Assembly: GCA_018340375.1 (NCBI GenBank)
Contig: JAFFJZ010000002.1
Location: forward strand, 10,992,001-11,056,000
Direction: 5' to 3'
DNA from: Gonatopus flavifemur
Lineage: Eukaryota > Arthropoda > Insecta > Hymenoptera > Dryinidae
DNA: 64,000 nt
The notes beneath the pieces are model-generated. The model was given only the letters and a program-made list of their open reading frames with translations, made no database searches and was not told the origin of the DNA. Shown in pieces: positions 34,516 through 45,123 of this stretch (positions are counted from its first letter, which is position 1; each line of letters begins with the position of its first letter). A program made the position numbers and the translations under genes.

Positions 34516-34890
34516 CCCTGGTAGAAATCATATGAGGCAGTAGTTCACTGGCCCATATCAGAACCAGGGATACGCCTAGTCTGCCTTGATGGCGCCAGGT
34601 GAGAGGCGAAGGGAGGTCTGAAATGATTCCTACTACACTGTAAAAAATGTGGGGAGTTTTTCTTCACCCTGTTGGTGGATTTCGTCCCTTCATCGTGGGG
34701 GAATTGTTTTGCCATCAAAAATGAGGGATTTTTCCACCACTTTGAAGAATTATCCTGTTTTTTGGGTGTCGAACCCTCCACAATTGAAGGAAAAGTTCAC
34801 TTTATGGTGAAAAATTCCCCATCTGTGGAGGAACTTTGCTGCCACCATTTTTTGGGAGGAGATTCCACAATCATTTCTTACAGTGTAGGG
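34516..34890. mobile_element. CCCTRGTAGRAATCAT MITE, split by a nested MITE
   Basis: The left end CCCTGGTAGAAATCATATGA pairs with the right end once the nested element is ignored: its reverse complement is CCCTAGTAGGAATCATTTCA. TA flanks the whole (34514-34515 and 34891-34892). Without the insert it is about 123 bp. Confidence 0.8.
34636..34885. mobile_element. MITE, CACTGTAAAAAATG ends, TA duplication, nested
   Basis: Left CACTGTAAAAAATGTGGGG, right CATTTCTTACAGTG. TA occurs at 34634-34635 and 34886-34887. The interior repeats GGGGAATTTTTCCACC-like words (GTGGGGGAATTG, GATTTTTCCACCAC, AAAAATTCCCC, CTGTGGAGGAAC). A related interior lies near 47220-47400. Confidence 0.85.
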
Positions 34891-34892
34891 TA

Positions 34893-37157
34893 GTGGAATT
34901 AGTATTGCAGTATTGTATTATAAACAGTATTTCTAGGGAAGCAATGATATTGCAATGGAATATTACTTCCGGCATAGATATTTCAATGATATGAAACTAA
35001 AATTCTCTTGAATATTTCTTACATATTCCGCATGGGAAGTACTCGTGAATCATTTTTACCATGCTAATATCGCAAAAATTCTGAGAAAATATTTGCATGC
35101 TTCCCTCGCTTCATCAAGAAATATTTGAGAAGGGTATTCAATATGGAAATCATCTGTTGGGAGATGGAATTTTGACGATGTTGGAACACACTTTACGGGA
35201 TTTAAAAGCAATATCCAATAGGAAGATCGCCACTTTGAATGACAAAATTGGGAATCGTACTTGTAAACCAAATCAAAGAACCAACAGAGTAACCATTTCA
35301 GAGTTGGGTGACATAATTGAGTGGATCAAACGAAATACCGGTACAGAAATGAAATTATTCTTTCCATGAAAAACTTTACATACATTTCGATATGATTTGA
35401 AGATTGTATATTCGATGAGAGGTTCTTCTTTGAATCAACGAAGTGTTCTTGAACTTTTAGAATTGTTTGGTTAATATTCTGATTTCCATATCGAGAGATG
35501 GAGATTGAATTTTTGCCGAATGTATGTCGAGAGGACAAATGTTTCCAGGAACAATAATAATCCATTCAAGCTGAAACTGTACGTCGACCAATTACGATAA
35601 ATTCGTTCGGAAATTCATAAAAATCTCTCGTTAATCATTATTTTACCTTCCTCCAGGAATAAACAGCACGATCCTTGATGTTAAGTGCTACAGAAGTTAA
35701 TCTGAAACATCTGGTTCTATGTGACAGGAGTGTAGGTGAGAAATATCTTCCAGCGGAAGTCATTCCTAATCGATAGAACCTCTCCATAAATTTACGTAAC
35801 TCATCCTAATGAAATAGATACCTTCGGGAAGCACTTATTTCCCAGCATTATCGATTTATCCTCCTCGCTATTAAAAGAGATGCTGAATGAGTATACCGGA
35901 TAAGGTTTATTCAAGCAATAACTGTATCCGTAATAATTGTCACAAATCTGAAAATCATCGGCGAGTTTTGATTTCAGGGGTTGATTGAATTGCACGAAGA
36001 AAAATTATTCAGAGTTATTCACCCAAATATTTATCATTCCCAATAAGAATGATCGGTGTGATTCTTCATTTACCGTGAGTTACAAACTTCGATATACGAT
36101 CGTATCTCATCTTGATATCGAATAACTGTTGGACAGTTCAATTTATGAGAAATAGAACGAGAAATGTAGACCTCAGAGTTCAATAGAATTCCGATATTTG
36201 ATTCGGTACGTGATTGTGAGTTATGGAAAGCAATTATAAGTGCAAATGATACTGTTCATTTTAATATGTAAAACTAGTACAAGGACGTGTTTGCGAGACA
36301 AGAGGTAATTAGATACTCTCCAGATCTAGAATTTTAAACATGCTCTTCAAGAATTATGCAGATTCATTAATGAAATGATTTCAATATTACTTTTTAAAAT
36401 AATAATTGATACTAGGAATGAATTGGCGCGTTGGGTCATTGGAAGAACTTTTAAAGTGCTCTTTCAAGTACTCATGATTGAAGAAGAGGGAATGGAGGTA
36501 TTTTTGTTAAACAGCGAATTCATCCTTCATGAATACAATTTCCGAGTAAAATATTGAATGCAACCCAATTTTGAAATGTTGAGAATACGAAAATTTTCAC
36601 TCGATTCTTGTTTCTAACGCAATACTGGGGTGTCATATTTATGATTATTATTCAATTAATGTGGATCCAAGTTTCTGTGCACTTTGTCCACAAGTTTTGT
36701 CTTCTTCTCTATCACTCGGTGTTTGAAAACAAGAATACAAGGTAAGATATTTCAACCTCACGAGTAATTAGTGCGAGGTGTTGAATATCTGTCACCGACG
36801 ATTTCAAATTCAATCATGTAGGTCATTCGGGAAGTTCAATGCCACAAGACCCTTCTGAAGTTCTTCCATTACAACCTTATTGAAGTGAGGAACTGATTCA
36901 CATGAAATTTGTATATAAAATAAAGCTTTGATTTTGGTTTGTTTCTGGTTCGAGGACAAGATTTTCTCAAAAACAATACAGAATTCTATAATCGAAGAAT
37001 AGAAATCGAAAGTGTATAAATTACTGAGGTGAAGGACATCGTATTTCAATACAACTTCGGATATACGAGAGATTTTAAGGAGCATTATAATCACTGCAGA
37101 AACTGATGTCTTTTTTCATGACATTTTTTTAGTCATTTTTCAAACATTTCAAAATGT
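34893..37157. other. No gene recognised
   Basis: ORFs up to 94 codons. The one at 35097-35369 (TLRDLKAISNRKIATLNDK and TISELGDIIEWIKRNTG) looks somewhat protein-like but has no recognised family, and a sizeable ORF overlaps it on the other strand. Confidence 0.3.
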
Positions 37158-37951
37158 TCCCATGCAGATATTGCCAAGACTGAAAAAAAACCCAAGCTTG
37201 TCCCAAGGTTGGCACATGTATCAGAAACAAACCTCCGTGAAGAACAATTGGCTCAATATTGTTCCATGATTATCCCGTTGTTCCCAATGGATAGTCAGTC
37301 ATGGTACATTTGTGAATATTTTTTAAATGGTCACTACATTTGGTACAAGCTTGGCACAAGTGTAAAAATCGAGCATTCGTTGAGAACAATTGTGCCAATA
37401 TTGCCCACATAAATGGCACAATGTTTATTAATATTGATCGAATTTTGAATCCACAATGGCTGAAGACTTGGGGATCCATGTCCCCATCTGGCCAGGGCTG
37501 GCCCGATCTTCCTGCCATAATTAATCCTACACACTAGTTTTACACACAAGCTAGGTTTCATAGAACTTCACTTAATGGTAATAGAATACTTTTAAATGTA
37601 ATCATACACGGAGATCAACTGATTTTGAAGAACTCTTCACAGAATTTTAGGATGTCTGGCTCATTTTGGAAACCATCAATTTTGATGAAACTTTGCAGTT
37701 TTGTGAGGCTTAATATCGAACCAAAACCGTCGAACCATTTGTCCAGGTTCATACTTTCAGATAAGAAGCATTGGTTGATGCTTGGTAAATGAATTGGACC
37801 GGGCCTGGCAAAACCACTGGCCCAAGCTTGTCCTGATCTTATCATTCCCAAGCCTGGGCCAAGTTTGGTAAATTGTTCAAGACAAGTCTCGGCAGGTCTT
37901 GTGCCAGACTTGGTCCATCATTGGGCCATTGGTCCATACACACATGGGTTA
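37158..37951. mobile_element. CCAAGCTTGG-array element, copy 1
   Basis: The ends are near TCCCATGCAGATATTGCCAA and CCATACACACATGGGTTA. The interior is filled with CAAGCTTG, TGGCACAAG, GGCCCAAGC and CCAAGTTTGG words. It aligns in inverse orientation with 47938-48661 along most of its length, sharing GAAGACTTGGG, CATGGTACATTTGTG and GAACAATTGTGCC. The apparent ORFs on both strands differ between copies and are not conserved genes. Confidence 0.8.
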
Positions 37952-40125
37952 CTGTAATCATATTCAAAACACAAGAATACGTTTCGATTCAAGATATGAC
38001 TTGTTTGATTAGCAAACCACAGTGTTCGAAAGTTGTATGGAGAAACACAACCACCAACTACTGATAAATCAAAGTCAAAATCAAGAACAGGAACAATTAA
38101 TTTAAAATGTATATTGTGCCATTTTGAAACAGAACTTGAACGCGATTCTAATCAACCGTATGATTATAAATTATCAATATGATCCATTTTTTCAAGTTAA
38201 ATATGATAAATCAGACTTCTCACATCTTATTTGAAAAAAAAACATATAATTAAACGTCAGTGTCGTGAAATGAAATACTAATGTTTCTAGTTAAAACAGT
38301 CATGTTTTTGATTTGAATGATCAAACATGCCATGTCTTATTTTTAGATATATCTTGGACAGCAATTTTTGCAGTGATGGAATTAAATTATTTAATATGGA
38401 CGGGAGGATATACTATTGAGGATGCAAGTGTTCAATTTGTGATCTGAAGACTACGAACTGGCTCACAACAAATGAGAGTCACGCAGCACATATGTATCTC
38501 ATGATTTGATCAATCATAAATCTAGGACAGCTTATAGCTAAATTGTGTTCACGTTTTGGAGTTCCAAATTCTGAACATTACATATGTACTATTATTGTTC
38601 GACAGACCTGGTTGCACAAAATATGATATCATAAATTATGCTCAGCTGAGTGCAGATCTTGTACATCATGATTTGCAGTGGCATGGACTACAACGACTAG
38701 CTATTTGGAGAGTTGTAAACAGTGCAGATACAATACAGGAAATTATCTTCAATCCTTTGAGGGAAGATTTGGAATCTTTGACATGAAATCGAGCATTTGG
38801 AATTGATTTGTCGATTGAAGATGGTCATTTTCGTTTTCAATCATTGGTCAAATGTCAGAGGATGATTGCAGGTATAAAGATTGGATGAAGAAAAAGAAAA
38901 TGAAGAAATTTCCGATCGCTGCGTTTCCATGGTTAAATAAATTCTTGTGAATAAAAGCTTTGAAATTTTTCTGGGTCCAATCCAACATTGGTGGACGATA
39001 ATAGTCGATTCGGTTACCGAGCCAGTACTTAGAACATGAAATCAAGTTGCTCTACTATTGACTCGCTATCAGCAAACAACCTTTGGTAGCCAATACCGTC
39101 ATCGTCGTCATCACCTTAGAACTGGCATTATTTCTACATGGGTACAATTCTCCCAAAACTTCCAATTTCAGTTACCATTCCAGGTCTTCTACACCCTCGA
39201 GTCCTTGAGAAAGTTTTTTGTAATGTTGACATTCCAACTGTATCGAACAGATAGCTAGAACAAGAAATAAGAGAACAAATGTCGTCACGCCTTTCCAGAA
39301 TCCTATTCTTCGCATCAAACACGAAGTCTTTTGCTGCAATTGATTCTATTGATCGAGGAAGAATTTTGTTCCTCATGTACGCGGAACAAGCGATGATGAA
39401 CTTCACTGCTTCAAGAAAGCATGTCTACAAAGAACTCGTCGAAGTGAAATCGTTTCGAGTCAATATTGAGGTTCTGTAAATTTGAATCACGTTCCTGTAA
39501 AAATCAACAGAAGTTTTTTTCGTACATCAGAAAACTTCACGGGTGATCAGTCAATGAAGGAAATAAGTATCCCTTCAAAGGAATATTAGTGAAAAAGACG
39601 CAAAAATGAAATACTATATGGTGAATTTGAACTTGTTGAGAAACTTAAGATTGCTTCTCATTTCGAAGATTCTAAGAGAGTTTAATAAAAATCAATATAC
39701 CATGACGAACAGTGATGCCGCCAGGAAATGAGAAAAACTAGACGAGACAGGCTTTCGCCAAGAAATCAACGAGACGAAACCAGGAAGATCCAACCAGAAA
39801 CAAGGAATTCCACAAGTCACTGCTGAATTTTTCCAAGATACAGAATGAAATCTATCAAACAGTCTGAATTCGTACTGAGTTCGTACGTATGTTAACAGTG
39901 GTTAGGAGAATTAATAGAACTGAAGCCAAGATGGATCAGAAGAGGCTAGAACAATTTGAAAACAGAACTCAGCAATTCATATCACCAGAAGAGAAAACAT
40001 TCAAAAACGGATATTTAAAAGTTCCTGGGACATTTATGGAACTCTCAATGTTTTATCAATATTTATAAAAAGTTAAATCGCCTGTTTTTGTTGTCTTGGG
40101 AATGTAAGAATTTTGAAGGGAGCAG
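37952..40125. other. Unclassified tract with protein-like short ORFs
   Basis: No element ends were recognised. Two forward ORFs look more protein-like than average: one at 38556-38786 (ADLVHHDLQWHGLQRLAIW, DTIQEIIFNPLREDLESL) and one ending at 39479 (IDRGRILFLMYAEQAMMNF, VYKELVEVKSF). Between them frames are broken by stops. They may be pieces of one decayed gene or mobile element. No family was recognised. Confidence 0.25.
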
Positions 40126-40258
40126 GACCGTCTTCACAAATCATTCTTCCTTCTTCGATCGAGGTGTAACAACTGACATATAACAAAGGACAGCTGTCCA
40201 TCAGCTGTCCTTTGTTACACGTCGATTGGAGAAGGAAGAAAAATTTGTAAAGACGGCA
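40126..40258. repeat. Hairpin with 15-bp perfect core
   Basis: AACAAAGGACAGCTG and CAGCTGTCCTTTGTT pair perfectly around a 5-nt loop at 40197-40201. The outer arms also pair (CTTCCTTCTTCGATCGAGG with CCTTCTCCAATCGACGTG as reverse complement; GACCGTCTTCACAAAT with GCCGTCTTTACAAAT). Total arm length is about 60 bp. Confidence 0.75.
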
Positions 40259-40343
40259 CTGCAACGGAGGAAAATATGATACGTCTCCGGTGTCACAGAC
40301 TGAGCTTACATAGCCATAATTGTAGTTAAACCCTACTTATGAC

Positions 40344-40573
40344 GATACCAGCGACCCCTGAAGATGCAATCCGATCCATTGGCCAGAAAAAGACACACCC
40401 AAAACTATTCTGACAAATTACTCGAAAACGAAGGAATGAAATCGAAATATCGCTCTGTACAGACCTTCTTCAGTCAATAAAGCTGAGCTATATTTGCCTT
40501 TTATGGCTTTATTGTCGAATGATTTGTCAGAAAAGATTTGGCTCGCGTTGCATCTTCAGGGGCCGCTGGTATC
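40344..40573. mobile_element. Inverted-repeat element, TIR GATACCAGCGACCCCTGAAG
   Basis: The left end GATACCAGCGACCCCTGAAG, then ATGCAA, matches the reverse complement of the right end with one difference (GATACCAGCGGCCCCTGAAG). The pairing includes TTCTGACAAAT further in. Another copy of the left half begins at 51482. Confidence 0.75.
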
Positions 40574-40688
40574 CCCTTGAGAGATATTGCATTTCAGAAA
40601 ACAGTAAAAATTTCAGTACTCTCATCTAGTCTTACAGGAGAAACCCACCATTTGAATTGTGTGTCCTGATATGGTTCACGGTTAATAA

Positions 40689-41023
40689 CACGGAGGAAAA
40701 AGAAATTTGCTGAGAAAGGGGAAATCTAGTTCTACTGTGTTCCTTTTGCTGGAGCAGCAAATTTTTTGCCCTGACAGCACAATGTTTGTTATCACAGCAA
40801 TCTTGTTAGCTAGGAAACCGATGTTTCAGCTATGGCAGCGAAAAATGTTTGATTCTCCAGCAAATTTTAGTGTTATAAATGGAATAAAAAAACAAATTTT
40901 GCTGGAGAAGTCAACACTTTGCTGCCACAGTTGGATATCGTGGTCGTAGTTGACAAGATTACTATAATAGCAAAGGCATTGCTACCACAGCAAAAAATTT
41001 GCTACTCCAGCAAAAGCTCTGTG
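40689..41023. mobile_element. AGCAAA-array MITE
   Basis: Begins CACGGAGGAAAAAGAAATTT and ends with CTCTGTG. Throughout are AGCAAATTTT, CAGCAAATTT, TTTTGCTGGAG and CACAGCAA words, together forming quasi-palindromic units of about 15-20 bp. The apparent ORF at 40707-40949 is a translation of the array. Confidence 0.7.
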
Positions 41024-41336
41024 AACCTACAACAGTAACGTGAAATGTGAACAAGATTATTCTTGATATCACGCGTATTGAATAATATACTTGCGTCAAA
41101 AATTATTGTCGTCGTTATCCCAATAGTTCTAATTTACGAGTGAAATGATGATTCTTCCAATAAAATTTCTTTCCACGCGCAAAGTGATTCACAAGATCTG
41201 AATAGTCCCCAGCAGAAATGATTCTAGCCACCTTATAGTTGATGTCAAGGGCCTTCCTAGTGACGAGTTTAACTGCAAGCGCCTCGAAAAATGCTAGACA
41301 ACTGCTATAAACATTCTCATTGGGAGCACGTAACTT
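41024..41336. other. No gene recognised
   Basis: No ORF or repeat of note. Confidence 0.3.
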
Positions 41337-41446
41337 CCCTAGTAGGAATGCTTTAGCGAATCATTGGTTTTGTAACACTTATCCCAACGAAAAACTAGAA
41401 AACTTGCCAGTAACTTGCAAGTTGCTAAAGGGCATTTCTACTAGGG
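41337..41446. mobile_element. 110-bp MITE with CCCTAGTAGGAATGC ends
   Basis: Left CCCTAGTAGGAATGCTTTAG and, as the reverse complement of the right end, CCCTAGTAGAAATGCCCTTT, continuing AGCAA. CCAGTAACTTGCAAGTTGC sits near the right. It is related in its ends to 13765 and 34516. Confidence 0.7.
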
Positions 41447-42394
41447 TTTATACTTAGGAATATTTTACATCACATGATCAATAAATTACACACCTTATTC
41501 AGCTCAAAACATATTAACATTGATTATCACATTTGATAGTGTATTGTATTATTTTCCAAGGAGGCACTTTTCTGTGTGAATCACTGCAATATTGGAACTC
41601 GATTAACATTTCATTCACCTCTAACGAAATGAAGCCTGTCTTTCCGTCTCTTAGTTTCTTTGAGACTAGTCTTTTCTTGCAATAAGTTGATATATATCTG
41701 GAATCTTTGTATCATCAAAGGCAAAAGAATGCAAATTTGGTGGAAAACGACTCATTTTGCTTCACTGATATTTTCAACTTGCTTGCGGAATTTTGCTTTT
41801 TGATGATAATTCTGTTTGTGCGACTGACGACAACTTTGATTATATTTCTACAACAAGACATTTCAAACACTCTTCTTCGTCATCAATGAGGATATCTTCG
41901 CCAAAGAGGACCCTCAACTCAGTTAAGTAAAATATAATCACATCTTACCAGTGATAGTCAGCATCAAAAATCACATTCTTTCTTCCAAAGATCAAACAGA
42001 AGATCTACATTTCGAATTGTAGGAAATTTCACAAAGACGACTGTGATAAATTCTTGGTGAAATATTTGAAAAGATATGCTTTGCAATCGAAAACTCTGAG
42101 AGACAATGCATAAAACGTCTTTTAGAACTCTTCCAAGACTCTCAAAGAATACACAAGAATCTAGGAATCTTCTGTGGATAGCGGAAATAAACACATATTC
42201 CAGCCAATTAACAGAATTGATGGATCGGAAGATCAATTCAAACGGATTCAAATTTGATTGGATCACGCACACACACACTATTGATATGATAGTCTCAATT
42301 GAATCGTTCGTTTGAAGATATCCAATCTGATTGCATGACTAAACACGCTATGCGCTATCTCATTCAACAAATTTCTCTCACCTCAGTTTGTCAC
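41447..42394. other. No gene recognised
   Basis: Opposed ORFs of about 70-104 codons at 41964-42315 without domains. A short (CA)n run lies at 42269-42279. Nothing else was seen. Confidence 0.3.
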
Positions 42395-42402
42395 ATGCAA
42401 CT

Positions 42403-42788
42403 AGAGATGGACCGAAAATTTTTGCCGAAAATGATTGAAATGGAAGTTGTGATTATTGGTTTCGAAAAAAACTTAGGACTGGACGTTTGAAGTGTAGACG
42501 AGCTCCTTAATAATCCAATTATCATACTTACGATCACATTTCATTGTAATTAACAAAATCCTTGCGATTTTCGGTTTACAATTTCGGCCGACCAGCATTA
42601 GCCGAAAATTTAAACCGAAAATCGAAATTATTTCAGTAATCACATTGATATGTGATCTTAAGTATGATAATTGCATTAGTAAGGAGCTTATCTACACTTC
42701 CAACGTCCAATACCAAGTTTTTTTCGAAACCAATAATCAGAGCTTCAATTTTAGTCAGTTTCGGCAAAAAATTTCGGTCGATCTTTAC
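42403..42788. mobile_element. hAT-type foldback MITE, arms about 145 bp
   Basis: ATGCAACT at 42395-42402 and 42789-42796 is an 8-bp duplication. The left arm AGAGATGGACCGAAAATTTT pairs with GTAAAGATCGACCGAAATTT as the reverse complement of the right. Pairing continues through GATTATTGGTTTCGAAAAAA and ATTATCATACTTA. A CCGAAAATT word array (CGGTTTACAATTTCGG) is at the centre. Confidence 0.9.
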
Positions 42789-42817
42789 ATGCAACTGATT
42801 ATTTTATAGGGGGAACT

Positions 42818-42994
42818 CAGTGTCGGATCAATGTATGGGCCTAGATGGGCCTGGGCCAGGGGCCTCGAGCTCCTGGGAGGGCCTCAAATTTTTCGAAGCA
42901 AAAAAAAACCGAATACCCTAAAAAAATTTCCTTACAACGGGCCTCATATATGCTCAAGCGCCCAGGGGCCTCGATAACCATTAATCCAGCACTG
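42818..42994. mobile_element. hAT-type MITE with 8-bp duplication, GGCCT-rich
   Basis: Left CAGTGTCGGATCAATG, and the reverse complement of the right is CAGTGCTGGATTAATG. Flanks GGGGAACT (42810-42817) and GGTGAACT (42995-43002) differ by one base. GGGCCTCGA, GGGCCTGGGCC and AGGGGCCTCGA words make it GC-rich against its surroundings. Confidence 0.85.
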
Positions 42995-43129
42995 GGTGAA
43001 CTTTACATATGTTCATGGCTATGGACAAGTCTGAAAATTGATTGGAATACTCAACTTTTCTTTTGGTTTCCATATATCTTCACTCATGGACAAAAAGTGC
43101 CTGAAACAGCAAACCTCGAAAATTTTCTT

Positions 43130-43560
43130 TGCCGATATGGCAAAACTTGTGGCTGAATTAGTAGAAAATTCGCTATTACAGCCAAAATCTTGCTCTGTTA
43201 GCAAACGCTTGCCATTCAGGTATCCGGAAATGTGGATATACAGACAGCTAGGAAATTCTGCTCAATTAGCAAATATCTTGCTGGAATAGCAATATTTTTG
43301 CTATAACAGAGACCGGTTTGCTAATTTAGCAGAGCAGATTTTTCGGAATCGCTTTTTCAGCAAGAATTTTCCTCTTTGTGTTTACAGAAGAAAAAAATCG
43401 TTTTGGTAGCGAAATCTAATTTTGCCGAATGCTTTTTCCTGGAGGAGCGAATTTTCTGCTGTAACAGCAATCTATTTCCTTCTACAGCAATCTTGTTAGC
43501 TATGCAAGCAATTTCATAGCTGGGGCAGCAAAGTATGTCGACTCCTCCAGCACAATTTAT
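43130..43560. repeat. Two adjoining AGCAAA-array elements
   Basis: The first runs to CCTCTTTGTG at 43371-43380. The second starts near CAGAAGAAAAAAATCG at 43385. Words such as TTAGCAAATATCTTGCTGG, AGCAATATTTTTGCT and ACAGCAATC recur every 15-30 bp. The left boundary of the first and the right boundary of the second are uncertain. Confidence 0.55.
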
Positions 43561-43562
43561 TT

Positions 43563-43825
43563 ACGGAAGAAAATGACCACGTAGAAATTACATGAAAAGT
43601 GAGGTTATGACCACGCTGTGAATTTCATGTAGAATTTACTGCAGAGTCCTGTTGGATTTACATTGTTATCATTGTTACCACGGCAACACGCCTGCCGTTT
43701 ACTTCACTAGCAATGTACACATAAAATTGGTCCTATTGTGAATTTTACTCCAATTGCATGCACTTCAGCAGTTATGTCAAAATAACAACAACCAATGCAA
43801 AATCCACACGTCATTTTTTCCCGTG
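43563..43825. mobile_element. MITE, ends ACGGAAGAAAATGAC / GTCATTTTTTCCCGT
   Basis: The left ACGGAAGAAAATGACCACGT pairs with the reverse complement of the right, ACGGGAAAAAATGACGTGTG. CACGTAGAAATTACATG and TGAATTTCATGTAG inside also pair, as do GCCTGCCG-type words. Confidence 0.65.
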
Positions 43826-43929
43826 TTTGCTATTCTGTACATAATACTGAATATTTTTGAATTTGATTTGATGCGTCAGAAAATGATTTTTCTCCGCGTT
43901 CCCTAATGATGATAATCTCTGAATTTCTG

Positions 43930-44786
43930 CACGGAGAAGGATGCGGTCCGAAAATATAGTAATTTTTGATAGAAAATCGGAGAATATTTCTCAAAATCTG
44001 AGAATATTTCCTAAATTTTAAGAATATTCCTCGAGTTTGTGATGTGGATAAAACCGTTCAAATTTTTCTTGAATGTTACTTGGGAAAGAGCAAAGAACTA
44101 CCCAGAAAAAAATCATTAGATCTATTCAGATCTAAATAGATCTGAGTAGATCTGATTTTTGGTCAGATCTGGTTCCAAAGATCAGATTAGATCTGTTCAG
44201 ATCTCAGTAGATCTGATCAGATCTTGGCACATCTGGTTAGATCTGAGTAGATCTCGTTAGATCTGAATTGAATATTAGATTAAATCTTAATGAGCAATTG
44301 GTGGTTAAATTGTCAGAAATTTTGTGATATCTGTCTGTATATGAATTTGATTTTGCACATATATTGTGACAAACACAAGCCAAAATCGCAGTTTTTCAGA
44401 TCTTAATAGATCTGTTTAGATCTGACCAAAATTTAGATCTGGTCAGATCTGATCATTTTTTCCCGGGTACCGATATTTAACAGAAAATAAAAAAAATTAT
44501 CAACTTTCCAAAAGTTGCGCATGAAATTTTACCAAGTAAATGATACAATTTAGAAATTTCGTTAGAAATTTCGTCAAATTTCATGCACGAATTTCAGGAA
44601 ATTCATACTTCTTTCTATTATTCGTTAAATATTGATAATTTCTCATTCTTTTTCAAATAAAATTCAACAGAAATGGGAACCGTCTTATCTTTATTAAAAA
44701 TTCAAGGAATATTCTTAGATTTGGAGAAGTATCCGGCGATTTTCTATCAAAGAGTACTATATTTTCGATCTGCATCTTTCTCCGTG
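43930..44786. mobile_element. Long foldback MITE, copy 2, carrying an AGATCT element
   Basis: The left arm CACGGAGAAGGATGCGGTCC pairs with the reverse complement of the right, CACGGAGAAAGATGCAGATC. Both continue GAAAATATAGTA and TTTGATAGAAAATCG. It aligns with 17673-18130 when the nested 44101-44467 element is left out. Confidence 0.85.
44101..44467. mobile_element. AGATCT-array MITE, TA duplication, nested
   Basis: Left CCCAGAAAAAAATCATTAGA, and the reverse complement of the right is CCCGGGAAAAAATGATCAGA. TA occurs at 44099-44100 and 44468-44469. The palindrome AGATCT or AGATCTG occurs well over a dozen times at irregular spacing of 8-20 bp, mostly as (T/C)AGATCTG(A/T). No ORF. Confidence 0.9.
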
Positions 44787-45123
44787 TGTACGTCCCTCTG
44801 AAAACGTCCGAAATCTGAAAGAAATCTCTGCATTTTTCTTTATCACTGTCAGATGTTGGACAATTAGAAAAATGCGGAGATTGATTTTTATTATGGCTGT
44901 ATCACGCCTATTTCAAGGGAATAATTGAATTTAGACAAAAGATTTAGCTACTGCCCCACCGTCCCTCTCTCTTCAATTTGGATTACTTTCCTACATTCCA
45001 TGTTGATTATAAAATGTCACACATCAATCCATGCAGGAAGGAAAATTTGACACCAAAGTGAAAAAAGTATTACCGAAAAAACAGACTGGCCACCTGCTAC
45101 AGCATTTACAAAACAAAGACTTG
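44787..45123. other. No gene recognised
   Basis: Nothing identified. Confidence 0.3.

Noticed and set aside
37209..37851. Several opposed ORFs of 65-82 codons, and a 117-codon ORF at 48503-48856
   Set aside because: They lie in the two copies of one repeat, in different frames, and are not conserved between copies.
42269..42279. (CA)n microsatellite
   Set aside because: Only about five units; not worth annotating as a repeat.
44101..44467. CRISPR-like array of AGATCT
   Set aside because: The repeat is six bases, the spacing is irregular and the surroundings are eukaryotic. It is the interior of a TA-flanked element.
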